From positions 3,224,001 through 3,288,000 of the forward strand of contig NZ_JAXCHP010000001.1 of the NCBI RefSeq assembly GCF_035984545.1: 64,000 nt of DNA, read 5' to 3'. Positions 7,657-19,800 of the stretch are shown here, in pieces. Every line of letters starts with the position of its first letter. Position 1 is the stretch's first letter. The position numbers and the translations under genes are program-made. The notes below the pieces were generated by a model that was not told the origin of the DNA, searched no databases, and saw nothing but the letters and a program-made list of their open reading frames with translations. This DNA comes from Cryobacterium sp. GrIS_2_6. GTDB lineage: Bacteria > Actinomycetota > Actinomycetes > Actinomycetales > Microbacteriaceae.

Positions 7657-9353
7657 ACGCCTTCGCCAACAAACCCTGGCTCGGCTCGTACGCCCCCGGG
7701 GTGCCGAGCACCATCCCGGCCCCCTCCGACACCCTCGTCGGGATGATCGAGGCCTCCTGCCGGCTCTACGCCGACGCGATCGCACTCGACTTCTTCGGCG
7801 GCACCACGAGCTACACCCAGCTCGGGGAGCAGATCTCGCGCGTCGCGAACGGGCTGATGCGCCTCGGCGTCAAACCCGGCGACCGGGTCGCTCTCGTGCT
7901 GCCCAACTGCCCCCAGCACGTCGTCGCGTTCTACGCCGTGTTGCGCCTCGGCGCGATCGTCGTCGAGCACAACCCGCTCTACACCGAGCGCGAGCTGCGG
8001 CACCAGTTCGAAGACCACGGCGCCCGGGTCGCGATCGTCTGGGACAAGGTCTACACGACCGTGCGCGACTTCCCGGCCGACCTGGGACTCCGCACCGTCG
8101 TCGCCGTCGACCTCACGGATGCGATGCCGCTCGTCAAGCGCCTCGCCCTGCGGTTGCCGATCAAGCAGGCCCGGTCCTCGCGAGACGCACTCACCGTCTC
8201 CGAGCTGCCGAAGGACGCCATCGAGTGGTCCTCCCTCGTCCGCGCCCGCAAGCTCCGCCACAACCACCCACGACCGGCCCTCGGCGACACCGCGGTGCTG
8301 CAGTACACCAGCGGCACGACCGGCACCCCGAAGGGCGCGATCCTCACCCATTCAAACCTGCGGGCCAACGCGCTCCAGGGCGAAGCGTGGGTGCCCGGCC
8401 TCACCCCCGGCCAGGAGGTCTTCTACGCCGTCCTGCCGATGTTCCACGCTTACGGCCTCACCCTCTGCCTCACCTTCGCGATGGCGACAGGGGCCCGGCT
8501 CGTGATGTTCCCCAAGTTCGACGAGAACCTTCTGCTGGATGCCGCGAAGCACACCCCGCCGACGTTCCTTCCCGCGGTCCCGCCGATCTACGACCGGCTG
8601 GTCACCGCTGCCGAGAAACGGAACGTGAGCCTGCGCAGCATCCGCTTCTCGATCTCGGGCGCGATGAGCCTGCCCGTCTCGATCGTCGAACGCTGGGAGT
8701 CCGCCACCGGCGGGCTCCTCGTCGAGGGGTACGGCATGACCGAGGCCTCGCCGATCGCCGTCGGAAACCCGATCGGCCCGAGCCGCCGCCCCGGCACCGT
8801 CGGAGTGCCGTTCCCGAGCACGGAGATCCGCGTCGTCGACCCAAAAGACCCGTCGATCGACCGCGGTGTCGAGGAAGAGGGTGAGTTGCTCATGCGCGGC
8901 CCGCAGGTCTTCTCCGGTTACTGGGACCAGCCGAGCGAGACCGCCAAGGTGCTCCTCGAGGGCGGCTGGCTTCGCACCGGCGACATCGTGCGCGTCTCCG
9001 CCGACGGCTTCGTCACCATCGTCGACCGCATCAAGGAACTCATCATCACCGGCGGGTTCAACGTGTCGCCGTCCGAGGTCGAAGCCGCTCTTCTCTCACA
9101 CCCCGACGTCGCCGACGCCGCCGTCGTTGGCATCGCGAGCAAGAACGGCGGCGAGGACGTCGTCGCCGCGATCGTGCTCACCGACGGCGCCGTGCTCGAC
9201 GTCGACGCCCTGCGCTCATACTGCCGCACCCGGCTCTCGGCGTACAAGGTGCCCCGGCACATCGTCGAGGTCGAGGAACTCCCCCGCTCGATGATGGGCA
9301 AGGTGCTCCGCCGCCAGGTGCGCGACAACCTCATCGCCGCCACCCCCGCCTAG
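7653..9353 (+). CDS. Long-chain fatty acid-CoA ligase (AMP-forming)
   Basis: 566-residue member of the adenylate-forming superfamily that activates fatty acids as acyl-AMP and then acyl-CoA. The P-loop is YTSGTTGTPKGA, the A5 motif is VEGYGMTEASP, and the A7/A8 region GGWLRTGDIVRVSADGFVTIVDRIKE is followed by GGFNVSPSEVE. The C-terminal A10 lysine is in PRSMMGKVLRR. The ATG at 7653 overlaps the aldolase stop, so it is probably translated by coupling. The long open frame upstream of this ATG is a shadow of the aldolase gene. The exact chain-length preference cannot be read. Confidence 0.93.
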   Translation: MNAFANKPWLGSYAPGVPSTIPAPSDTLVGMIEASCRLYADAIALDFFGGTTSYTQLGEQISRVANGLMRLGVKPGDRVALVLPNCPQHVVAFYAVLRLGAIVVEHNPLYTERELRHQFEDHGARVAIVWDKVYTTVRDFPADLGLRTVVAVDLTDAMPLVKRLALRLPIKQARSSRDALTVSELPKDAIEWSSLVRARKLRHNHPRPALGDTAVLQYTSGTTGTPKGAILTHSNLRANALQGEAWVPGLTPGQEVFYAVLPMFHAYGLTLCLTFAMATGARLVMFPKFDENLLLDAAKHTPPTFLPAVPPIYDRLVTAAEKRNVSLRSIRFSISGAMSLPVSIVERWESATGGLLVEGYGMTEASPIAVGNPIGPSRRPGTVGVPFPSTEIRVVDPKDPSIDRGVEEEGELLMRGPQVFSGYWDQPSETAKVLLEGGWLRTGDIVRVSADGFVTIVDRIKELIITGGFNVSPSEVEAALLSHPDVADAAVVGIASKNGGEDVVAAIVLTDGAVLDVDALRSYCRTRLSAYKVPRHIVEVEELPRSMMGKVLRRQVRDNLIAATPA

Positions 9354-9372
9354 CCCACCAGCCCAGCCCGGC

Positions 9373-9435
9373 TCGCGAAAGCGGGTGAATCGTCGTTGTC
9401 CCGCGCTGAGACCGGCGATTCACCCGCTTTCGCGA
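9373..9435. repeat. Intergenic palindromic element A
   Basis: Perfect 20-bp arms (TCGCGAAAGCGGGTGAATCG and its complement), extending to 23 bp with one wobble, around a 17-nt loop. It lies between two genes of the same strand. The arm sequence recurs almost identically in element B at 11369-11431, which marks it as a dispersed repeat and not a one-off terminator. There is no T-run on either side. Confidence 0.75.
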
Positions 9436-9567
9436 CACACGGGGACCCACGGGGACACGCGGACGCGCAGTATGCGTGTGCATGGAATAACGGCGCGGCT
9501 CGCGCGTTGAAGAGAGCGGGTCAGCGTTGCCCCGGACACCCACACACTCCAGACGAAAGACGGGCAC

Positions 9568-10161
9568 ATGACCCTCATCACCGACACCCTCAGCCGCGCC
9601 GCCGACACGACGTCGCCCCTTCTCCCCGCGCTCTCCGGACGCTGGAGCCCGCGCGGCTTCGACCCGACCGCGGTCATCGACGAGACGACCCTGACCACGC
9701 TTCTCGAGGCCGCCCGCTGGGCCCCGTCCGCGAGCAACATCCAGCCGGCCCGCTTCATCGTCGCGCGCCGCGGCACCGCGAGCTTCGCCAAGGTATACGA
9801 GGGCCTGATGGGCTTCAACAAGTCCTGGGCGGATGCCGCGTCCGTGCTCATCGTGAACATCGCGCACCTGCCGATCGACGAGACCCGCGAGAACCCGTGG
9901 GCCCGCTACGACCTCGGCCAGGCAGTCGCGCACCTCACCATCCAGGCCCAGGAAGAGGGGCTGTACACCCACCAGCTCGGCGGCATCGACGGCGCGGCGA
10001 TCGCCGAGGCCTTCGGCCTCACGTCCGACCTGGCCGTCGTCTCTGTGACCGTCCTCGGTGTCCTCGGTGACGTCGACGCCCTCTCCCCCGAGCTCTACGC
10101 CCGTGAGATCGCGCCGCGCACCCGCAAGCCCCTCACCGAGCTCCTGCTCGCCAACGACTAA
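9568..10161 (+). CDS. Nitroreductase family protein
   Basis: FMN-dependent oxidoreductase, 197 residues, normal for the family. The N-terminal FMN-contact region SGRWSPRGFDP and the motif WAPSASNIQPARFIVA are typical. A C-terminal motif common to this subgroup reads APRTRKPLTELL. The ATG follows a purine-rich stretch (GAAAGACGGGCAC). It stands alone between two palindromic elements and converges with the alcohol dehydrogenase gene. The natural substrate is not known. Confidence 0.88.
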   Translation: MTLITDTLSRAADTTSPLLPALSGRWSPRGFDPTAVIDETTLTTLLEAARWAPSASNIQPARFIVARRGTASFAKVYEGLMGFNKSWADAASVLIVNIAHLPIDETRENPWARYDLGQAVAHLTIQAQEEGLYTHQLGGIDGAAIAEAFGLTSDLAVVSVTVLGVLGDVDALSPELYAREIAPRTRKPLTELLLAND

Positions 10162-10176
10162 CCCACCCCACCTCCC

Positions 10177-10239
10177 CCGCGAGAGTACGGAAAAGGCCCC
10201 TTCACGCGAAGTGAAGGGGCCTTTTCCGTACTCTCGCGG
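10177..10239. terminator. Bidirectional terminator, perfect 29-bp hairpin
   Basis: Arms 10177-10205 and 10211-10239 are perfectly complementary over 29 bp around the 5-nt loop GCGAA. The stem contains GGAAAAGGCCCC and its complement, giving a U-rich 3' arm in both directions. It lies between the convergent nitroreductase and alcohol dehydrogenase genes, the expected place for a shared terminator. The stem is unusually long, and its ends (CCGCGAGAG) resemble the ends of elements A and B. Confidence 0.85.
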
Positions 10240-10262
10240 CCAGGAACGCTGCGAACGGCGGG

Positions 10263-11309
10263 TTAGGGACGGAGGAGGACCTTGATCGCGCGGCGCTCGT
10301 CCATCGCGGCGTACGCCTCGGCGACGTCGGCCAGCGGCAGCTCCAGGTCGAAGACGCGGCCCGGGTTGATCTCCCCGGAGAGCACCTCCGGCAGCAGTTC
10401 CTCGATGTAGCCGCGCACGGATGCGACGCCGCCGTTGATCCCGACGTTACGGCCGAAGAGGGGCTGCATCGCAATCGGGCCACCGGTGGGCACGCCCACG
10501 TAACCGACCATTCCGCCCGGGCGGGCCGACGCAACCGCTTGCTCCATCGATTCCCTGGTTCCGACGCACTCGAGCACGAAGTCCGCGCCGATGCCGTCGA
10601 ACATCTCGTGGATCTTCGCGACGCCCTCGGCTCCACGCTCCTCGACCACGTCGGTTGCGCCGAATTCGCGCGCGACGACCTGCCGTGAGGCGTGCCGGGA
10701 CATGGCGACGATCCGCGAGGCCCCGAGACGCTTCGCGGCGATGATCGCACACAGGCCCACGGCGCCGTCACCCACGACGACGACGGTGCTGCCCGGGGTC
10801 ACTCCCGCGGAGACCGCGGCGTGGTGCCCGGTACCCATCACATCTGCGAGGGTCAGCAGGCCCGGGATCTGGGCATCCGTCGGCTGGGACGGTGTCGCGA
10901 CGAGGGAACCGTCCGCGTGCGGCACGCGCACGCGCTCGCCCTGGGCACCGTCGGCGAAGCCGCCGAGCCGGTCGTCCGCACCCCACCAGCCGCCGTGCAG
11001 GCACGACGTGCTCACGCCGTTCCGGCAGTTGATACAGGTGTTGTCGCAGTCGTAGAACGGTGCGATGACGAAGTCGCCGACCTTGATCGTCGTGACGTCT
11101 GCGCCGATCTCCTCGACGACGCCGACGAATTCGTGGCCGATCCGGTGCGGCTCGGTGGTCGGCTGCACGCCGCGATACGGCCACAGGTCGGAGCCGCACA
11201 CGCAGGCCGCGACGACACGCACGATCGCGTCACCGCCGGTCGAGAGAATCGGGTCGGGTACTTCTTCGAGGCGGATGTCCCGCTCGCCATAGATCACAGT
11301 TGCACGCAT
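10263..11309 (-). CDS. Zinc-dependent alcohol dehydrogenase family protein
   Basis: 348-residue medium-chain dehydrogenase/reductase. The catalytic zinc site includes Cys in CVCGSDLW and the HRIGHEFVG motif. The structural zinc cysteines are in CDNTCINCRNGVSTSC, with one position spaced unusually. The NAD(P)-binding turn is VVGDGAVGLCAIIAAKRLGA. The ATG at 11309 starts MRATVIYGERDIRLEEVPDP, which is typical. The gene is monocistronic between the bidirectional terminator and element B. The alcohol substrate is unknown. Confidence 0.9.
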   Translation of the reverse strand: MRATVIYGERDIRLEEVPDPILSTGGDAIVRVVAACVCGSDLWPYRGVQPTTEPHRIGHEFVGVVEEIGADVTTIKVGDFVIAPFYDCDNTCINCRNGVSTSCLHGGWWGADDRLGGFADGAQGERVRVPHADGSLVATPSQPTDAQIPGLLTLADVMGTGHHAAVSAGVTPGSTVVVVGDGAVGLCAIIAAKRLGASRIVAMSRHASRQVVAREFGATDVVEERGAEGVAKIHEMFDGIGADFVLECVGTRESMEQAVASARPGGMVGYVGVPTGGPIAMQPLFGRNVGINGGVASVRGYIEELLPEVLSGEINPGRVFDLELPLADVAEAYAAMDERRAIKVLLRP

Positions 11310-11368
11310 GCTCCGAGCCTAGTTCCCGACCTCGCCAGCACGCCGTCGCCCAGCCCCCGTTCCGCTGA

Positions 11369-11431
11369 CCGCGAAAGCGGGTGAATCGTCGGTTTCAGGT
11401 TGCGAAAACGACGCCTCACCCGCTCTCGCGG
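11369..11431. repeat. Intergenic palindromic element B
   Basis: Arms CCGCGAAAGCGGGTGAATCG (left, continuing TCG) and their imperfect complement (20 of 23 pairs) around a 17-nt loop. The left arm is the same sequence as that of element A. It lies between the start of the alcohol dehydrogenase gene and the end of clpB, both on the minus strand. Confidence 0.7.
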
Positions 11432-11450
11432 TGATAAGGGCGCCAGCGCT

Positions 11451-13637
<2,187 letters not shown>

Positions 13638-13680
13638 GGGAAGATCCTTTCTCTCGTGCGACAGCCCGCCGACAGGAAAA

Positions 13681-13701
13681 GCTGAGTCGCATCGACTCAA
13701 G
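13681..13701 (-). promoter_or_regulatory. HAIR operator (HspR site) of clpB
   Basis: On the minus strand it reads CTTGAGT-N7-ACTCAGC, matching the HspR inverted repeat CTTGAGT-N7-ACTCAAG except at the last two bases. It lies 44 bp before the clpB ATG and overlaps the last two bases of a -10 box, TAAACT (13700-13705). Binding of HspR would block transcription start. The hspR gene is in this window. Confidence 0.85.
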
Positions 13702-13822
13702 TTTAGAGGCTGCCGACGCTTGGCGCCAGCACTCGCGTCCGGCGGTACCGGTGCCATAATGACCGCAAACAGCGGCAGGCGACAGCGCCGCCGAGACACG
13801 CCTTCGATGATGAGGAGCCCCG

Positions 13823-15754
13823 ATGACCTTCCATCCCCTCGACCCGCTGACGGCCGACGAGTTCACCGCGGCCGCAGCCATCCTCGCCCGCGAGCGCGGT
13901 GTCGGACCGGGCTGGCGCTTCGCGTCTATCGAACTCGTCGAGCCGGGCCGGCACGCCAGGTCCGCCTTCGATCGTGCCGGTGCGGTCCCCGAGCGCCTCG
14001 CCAGGCTCGTCGTGCTGAACCGTGCCGAGAACAGCACCTGGGTGGCGGTCGTCTCCCTCAGCGCAGACGCCCTGCTCGACTGGACCACGGTGCCGGGCGT
14101 GCAGGCCAACTTCACGGTCGACGAGTGGGACGAAGCGGATGCGGCTCTCCGCGCGCATCCGGAGGTCGTCGCCGCCCTCGCGCGCCGGGGCATCACCGAT
14201 CTCGACACCGTTTTCATCGACACCTGGACCTACGGTGACGCCGTCATCCCTGAGCGATTCCGGGGCAGGAGGATCGGCTGGTCCGACGTCTGGGTGCGCG
14301 CGGAGGCGGGCGCCAACCCCTATGCGGGACCAGTGAGCGGACTACACTTCGTGATCGACGTGAACACGATGGAACTCCTCGACGTCGAGGACTCGTTCGC
14401 GGTCGACCGCCCGGCCGTGATGGGCGAATACGTGCCGCACCTCATCCCTCCCCGCATCCGAGACCTGAGCCGGCGTCCTCCGCTGAGGCCGCTCGACATC
14501 ATGCAGGCTGAGGGGCCGAGCTTCACCGTCACCGGCCACCGGGTCGAGTGGCAGAACTGGTCGCTCCGGGTCGGCTTCAACTACCGGGAGGGCATGACGC
14601 TGCACGAGGTGAGCTACCGGGACGGCGAGCGCGTCCGCCCGATCGCCAACCGGCTCTCCTTCGCCGAAATGGTCGTGCCCTACCGGGATCCGAGCGTCGA
14701 CCACTTCCGTCGCACGGCTTTCGACATCGGCGAGTGGGGCCTGGGCTTCATGACGACCTCACTCGAACTGGGCTGCGATTGCCTCGGCGAGATCCGCTAC
14801 CTCGACGCCGTTCTGCACAACAGCGCCGGCGAACCGTACTCGATTCCCAACGCCATCTGCATCCACGAAGAGGACAACGCGGTGCTCTGGAAGCACGTCG
14901 ACCACGACGGCGGATCGGAGGTTCGACGGATGCGTCGCCTCGTCGTCTCCTTCCACGTCACCGTCGCGAACTACGAATACCTCGTTTACTGGCGCTTCTA
15001 CCAGGACGGCAATATGGAGTGCGAGGTGCGCGCGACCGGGATCATGGTCGTCACGAGCCTCGACGCGGGCCAGCCACATCCGAACGGCACCCTTGTGGAC
15101 ACCCGCACATACGCCCCCTTCCACCAGCACTTCATCGTCGCCCGGATGGACCTCGACATCGACGGGACCGAGAATACGGTGTTCCGCTCCGAGACGCGCG
15201 TCGAGCCGATCGACGAAGCGAATCCGCTCGGCCTCGCCCTCACCCAGCGGAACACGCCCATCGAGACCGAGGGCTTCGACGACTACGACTGGGCGACCCA
15301 ACGCAGCTGGAAGGTCGTGAACGAGGCGACGTTGAACGGGCTCGGCACCCCGGTGTCGTACAAGCTCGTTCCGGGCGGCGCCATCCCCTCGTTCTTCGAC
15401 CCCTCCTCGCCGGTGTTCCAGCGCGCCCAGGTGATCGGGCACACGGTGTGGGTCACCCCCGGAGACGAGACGCAGCGCTGGCCCTGCGGCGAGTTCGTCA
15501 ACCAGAGCGCGGTCGACCACGGCCTGGCCGAGTGGACCCGCGCCGGGCGACCGGTGCGGAACACCGACGTCGTGCTCTGGTACGTCTTCGGCATCCACCA
15601 CATCACCCGCCCGGAGGAGTGGCCGGTCATGCCGGCCGACACCGTGTCATTCTGGCTCAAGCCGGTCGGCTTCTTCGACCGCAACCCCTCCCTCGACGTG
15701 CAGCCGAGTGCCGCAGGACACGCGCACGGACATGAGCATCACGACCCGCACTGA
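13823..15754 (+). CDS. Copper-containing primary amine oxidase
   Basis: Oxidises primary amines to aldehyde, ammonia and H2O2 using a topaquinone cofactor and copper. 643 residues, normal length. The topaquinone precursor is Tyr384 in NYEY. The copper ligands are His434 and His436 in FHQHF and His593 in GIHHI. The catalytic base is Asp301 in FDIGEW. The block [16 protein letters not shown] is strongly conserved with Arthrobacter phenylethylamine/histamine oxidases. The ATG at 13823 follows GAGGAG. No signal peptide, so cytoplasmic. A universal stress protein gene follows after about 90 bp. The product lets the cell use amines as nitrogen or carbon source. Confidence 0.95.
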   Translation: MTFHPLDPLTADEFTAAAAILARERGVGPGWRFASIELVEPGRHARSAFDRAGAVPERLARLVVLNRAENSTWVAVVSLSADALLDWTTVPGVQANFTVDEWDEADAALRAHPEVVAALARRGITDLDTVFIDTWTYGDAVIPERFRGRRIGWSDVWVRAEAGANPYAGPVSGLHFVIDVNTMELLDVEDSFAVDRPAVMGEYVPHLIPPRIRDLSRRPPLRPLDIMQAEGPSFTVTGHRVEWQNWSLRVGFNYREGMTLHEVSYRDGERVRPIANRLSFAEMVVPYRDPSVDHFRRTAFDIGEWGLGFMTTSLELGCDCLGEIRYLDAVLHNSAGEPYSIPNAICIHEEDNAVLWKHVDHDGGSEVRRMRRLVVSFHVTVANYEYLVYWRFYQDGNMECEVRATGIMVVTSLDAGQPHPNGTLVDTRTYAPFHQHFIVARMDLDIDGTENTVFRSETRVEPIDEANPLGLALTQRNTPIETEGFDDYDWATQRSWKVVNEATLNGLGTPVSYKLVPGGAIPSFFDPSSPVFQRAQVIGHTVWVTPGDETQRWPCGEFVNQSAVDHGLAEWTRAGRPVRNTDVVLWYVFGIHHITRPEEWPVMPADTVSFWLKPVGFFDRNPSLDVQPSAAGHAHGHEHHDPH

Positions 15755-15843
15755 CCGGCACTGACCGGCATTGAGCAGCACAGGCCACGAAGCGCACAGA
15801 CCAGCCCCACCGATATTTCACCGAGAACCCAGGGAGATCCAGC

Positions 15844-16752
15844 GTGACCAGGACAGCGAACTACGTCGTCGCCTACGAAGCGACCGATCGCGGCAATGAT
15901 GCCATCGAACTCGGGGTCGCCCTCGCCCGGCTGACCGGAGCCGAGCTGCGGCTGTGCCTCGTACTGGCGCACTCCACTATCGCGCCCTCCCGGCTGCGCG
16001 CCTCCGGCTCCGACTTCGAGGCGCTCCTCGAACACCAGGGCCTCGAATGGCTCGCCGGCGCCGCGGCGAGGGTGCCGGCCGACATCGTGGCCACGACGCA
16101 CCTGATCTGGGCGGATGCGACCTCCGACGGGCTGCTGAGGGCCGTCACGGAATTCGACTCCGACCGGATCGTCGTCGGAGCCTCACGCCACGGCATCCGC
16201 GGTCGCTACACGATCGGCAGTGTCGCAAACGCCCTCCTGCACGCTTCGCCCGTGCCCGTCGCCCTCGCGCCGCACGGGTACCTCGCCCCGGCGCAGATCT
16301 CCCGGATCACCTGCGCGATCGGCACCCGGCCCGGCTGGTCGACTCTCCTCGATTCTCTGCTGGCGTTCACGGAGGGCCACAGCGTTGATGTGCGCTTCCT
16401 CACCCTCGTCGAGGTCGACGCCCGGCGCGCCCAGCATGGCGAGTCGACGCCCGCTGTCGAGGCGTCCCGGGCCGCGGAGAGCACGGCACATCTCGAATCG
16501 GTGCTCGAGTACTACTCGACGCGATTGCCTGCTCCGGGCGCCATCACGACCGAGGTCGCCGTCGGCGAGAACGTGGAGTCCGCCGTGGAGGGAATCGAGT
16601 GGCGAGCGGACGAAGTCGCCTTCGTCGGTTCGAGCCGCCTCGCCCAGCCGACGACGATCTTCCTCGGTATCACCGCCCACCGCATGCTCAATGCCCTTCC
16701 CGTGCCGCTCCTCGTGGTACCCACCGGCGCCGCCGCACTCCTCGCCCGCTGA
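15844..16752 (+). CDS. Universal stress protein, two tandem UspA domains
   Basis: 302 residues with two UspA-like domains. The first (about 1-145) ends with the nucleotide-loop pattern VVGASRHGIRGRYTIGSVANALLHASPVPVALAP, where G-x2-G-x9-G(S/T) suggests ATP binding. The second (about 155-300) ends FVGSSRLAQPTTIFLGITAHRMLNALPVPLLVVP and has a weaker loop. The start is GTG at 15844 after GGGAGA. It lies downstream of the amine oxidase on the same strand and may be cotranscribed. A strong hairpin follows its stop. Confidence 0.88.
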   Translation: MTRTANYVVAYEATDRGNDAIELGVALARLTGAELRLCLVLAHSTIAPSRLRASGSDFEALLEHQGLEWLAGAAARVPADIVATTHLIWADATSDGLLRAVTEFDSDRIVVGASRHGIRGRYTIGSVANALLHASPVPVALAPHGYLAPAQISRITCAIGTRPGWSTLLDSLLAFTEGHSVDVRFLTLVEVDARRAQHGESTPAVEASRAAESTAHLESVLEYYSTRLPAPGAITTEVAVGENVESAVEGIEWRADEVAFVGSSRLAQPTTIFLGITAHRMLNALPVPLLVVPTGAAALLAR

Positions 16753-16753
16753 G

Positions 16754-16786
16754 CGGTATCGGAGGCCGCCGTCGCCTCCGATACCG
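16754..16786 (+). terminator. Hairpin terminator after the universal stress gene
   Basis: 13-bp perfect arms CGGTATCGGAGGC / GCCTCCGATACCG around a 7-nt loop, starting 2 bp after the stop codon. No clear T-run follows, as is common in actinobacteria. Confidence 0.7.
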
Positions 16787-16838
16787 TCACACCGTGGGAG
16801 AATGGGGTTCGACCTTCTAAGGAACCCTCTTCCCCCTT

Positions 16839-19800
16839 ATGGCTCACTCTCTCAGCTCACACGAGATCGCCCTCCTCGTCGGAAGTCAGGCCTTTTCGCG
16901 CGGTGAACGTTATGCGCGCAACGGCCACGTCCTGTCCGAAGTCTGGGACGACTCGGGCACGAGGCTCACCGGAAAGGTCCGCGGCACCGGACGCACACCG
17001 TACACGGTGACCATCTCGTTCGTCCTGAATCCCGCCGGGGTCGCGGTGCGCGCGACCGGGCTCTGCACCTGCCCGATGCGGAGCAACTGCAAGCATGTCG
17101 CCGCCCTGCTCGTCACGAGCCGGAACGGCGGGAATCCGGGCTCGATCGAGGCCGACGAGGCCGACGTCGACCGCTTCCGCAGGCGCTCCGCGCCGCCGGC
17201 CCTGTATGCACTCCAGTCCCCCGCAGCAGCATCCGCAGCGCCCGCCCCGACCGTCCCGCGCTGGCGCAGCGCGCTCGGCGGCCTGCCCACCCCCGGAGAG
17301 ACGGCCGCGCGGACAGGGACGGAACTCGCGTTGCAGTTCCAGGTGCTCGCCCCGGTCAACTCCCGGTTCCAGTCCGGTGGGCGGCACCTCGCCGCCCGGC
17401 CGATGCTGCTCGGCAAGCAGGGCCGCTGGATCCGCGGCGCCCTGACCTGGGACAACCTCGCCCAGACCGCGGGCACCGCCCAGCGCGCCCAACGGCGGGT
17501 GCTGTCCGCGCTCTACGCCCTGCACCTCGCCGGACGCCCGTATTACGGCTCGGCGACGCAGTGGATCCAGCTCGACGACTTCCCGGACCGGGCACTCTGG
17601 GGCCTGCTCGAGGAGGCGACGGCCGCCGGTATCCCGCTCATCTCCACCTCGGGCGCCCAGGATCCCGTGCGCATCAACGAGCGTCCGGCATCACTCGAGC
17701 TCGACATCCGCCGCACACCCGGCGGCCTCGCGCTCACCCCGACCGTCGTACTCGACGGGCACCGGCTGCCCGGCGGCCGGTTCGGTTTCACGGGCGACCC
17801 GGCGCACGGCATCTACACCTGGCAGGATGCCCCCGCCGGGGACCCGACCGGGGGCAGGCTCACCCTCGCGCCGCTCGCCGTCGAGGTCAGCAGGGAGCTG
17901 CGGAACCTCGCCGCCACCGGCCAGTCCATCGACGTGCCCACCGCCGACGAGCCCGACTTCCTCACCGAGTATTACCCGTACCTCCGCGACCGTGCGCGCG
18001 TCACGAGCCGCGACGACTCGTTCGAGCTGCCCGAAAGCCCGCGCCCCGCGCTCACGCTCACGCTCAGCCATCAGGCGGATGCCCGCATCGCCCTGAACTG
18101 GGCATGGCGCTACCAGGCGGGCCCGGCAGCCACCGGTACCACCACCAGCACCGAAACCCCCGCCGGGGCATATGACCTCGAACTGCGGCCGGCTCCCGGA
18201 GAGCACCGCTACCGCGACTCCGCCGCCGAGGCACGGATCCTCCGGTCCGTCGACGAACTGCTCGCACCCCTCGCCGAACTCGCCCCGCGACGCGGCGGGG
18301 TGCCCCGGCTGTCCGGGCACTCCGAACTCACCGGCGCCGGCATGATCGACTTCCTCGAGGGGGTCGTGCCGCGGCTCGAAGCACTCCCCGACGTCCTCGT
18401 CGTGCAGAGCGGCGACGTGGTCGACTACCGCGCGGCGGACACCGCCCCGGTGATCAGCGTCGGCACGAGCGAGCGCCTGGACGACCGGGACTGGTTCAAT
18501 CTCGCGGTGTCCGTCTCGATCGACGGAGAGGACGTGCCATTCGACGTGCTGTTCCGGGCCCTCGCCACCGGCCAGGACATCCTCATCCTCCCGAGCGGCA
18601 CGTACTTCAGCCTCGACCGGCCCGAACTGCACACCCTGCGCCGCCTGATCGAGGAAGCCCGCAGCCTCCAGGAACCATCCGCGACCTCCCTCGGCATCAG
18701 CCCCTTCCAGGCCGATCTCTGGGAGGAACTGCAGGAACTCGGCGTCGTCACGAGCCAGGCCGCCGGCTGGCGCGACATCGTCGCCGGGCTCACCGACGTT
18801 GAACAGGTACCGACGCTCCCGCTGCCGGACGGCGTTCACGCGACACTCCGCAGCTACCAGCAGTCCGGCTTGGAATGGCTCGGCTTCCTCCACGACCACC
18901 GGCTCGGCGGGATCCTCGCGGACGACATGGGGCTCGGCAAGACCCTGCAGGCGATCGCCCTGATCAGCCGCGCGGTGGCCGGGCGCGACAGCGACGCACC
19001 CGCGCACCCGTTCCTCGTCGTCGCGCCCACGAGCGTCGTCTCGAACTGGGCCGCGGAGTGCGCGAGATTCGCGCCGGACCTGCGCGTCGCATCCGTCACG
19101 GAGACCTCGCGCAAGCGGGCGACGGGCATCGCAGCCCTGCACGCCGAAGCGGATGTCGTGATCACCTCGTACACGCTGTTCCGCCTCGACTTCGACGAGT
19201 ACAACGCGGTGCCGTGGGCCGGTCTCCTGCTCGACGAGGCCCAGTTCGTGAAGAACCGCGCGTCCAGGGCCTACCAATGCGCCCGGCGCCTCGACACACC
19301 GTTCAAGCTCGCGATCACCGGCACCCCGCTCGAGAACAACCTGATGGAGTTCTGGTCGCTGCTGTCGATCACCGCGCCCGGCCTGTTCCCGAGCCCCACC
19401 CGCTTCGCGGACTACTACCAGAAGCCCATCGAACGGGATGCGAACGAGGAACGGCTCACCCAGCTGCGCCGCCGCATCCGCCCGTTCATGCTGCGCCGGA
19501 CCAAGGAGGAGGTCGCCGGTGACCTGCCGAGCAAGCAGGAGCAGGTGCTCGAGCTCACCCTGAACCCCCGGCACCGGGCTGTCTACGACACCCACCTGGC
19601 TCGGGAACGGCAGAAGGTGCTCGGCCTGATCGAGAACCTGAACGCGAACCGTTTCGAAATCTTCCGCTCCCTCACGATGCTCCGCCAGCTCAGCCTCGAC
19701 GCGGGGCTCTACGACGCCAAGTACGACGGAATCCCCTCCACCAAGCTCGACGCGCTCCTCGAACTACTCGAGGACGTCGTCGCCGGCGGGCACCGCACCC

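Noticed and set aside
13638..13799. Extended N terminus of ClpB
   Set aside because: The extra codons run through the HAIR operator and -10 box, and do not resemble the Clp N domain.
17691..19595. 634-codon minus-strand open frame over the SNF2 gene
   Set aside because: Shadow of the helicase; the helicase motifs are all intact in the plus strand.
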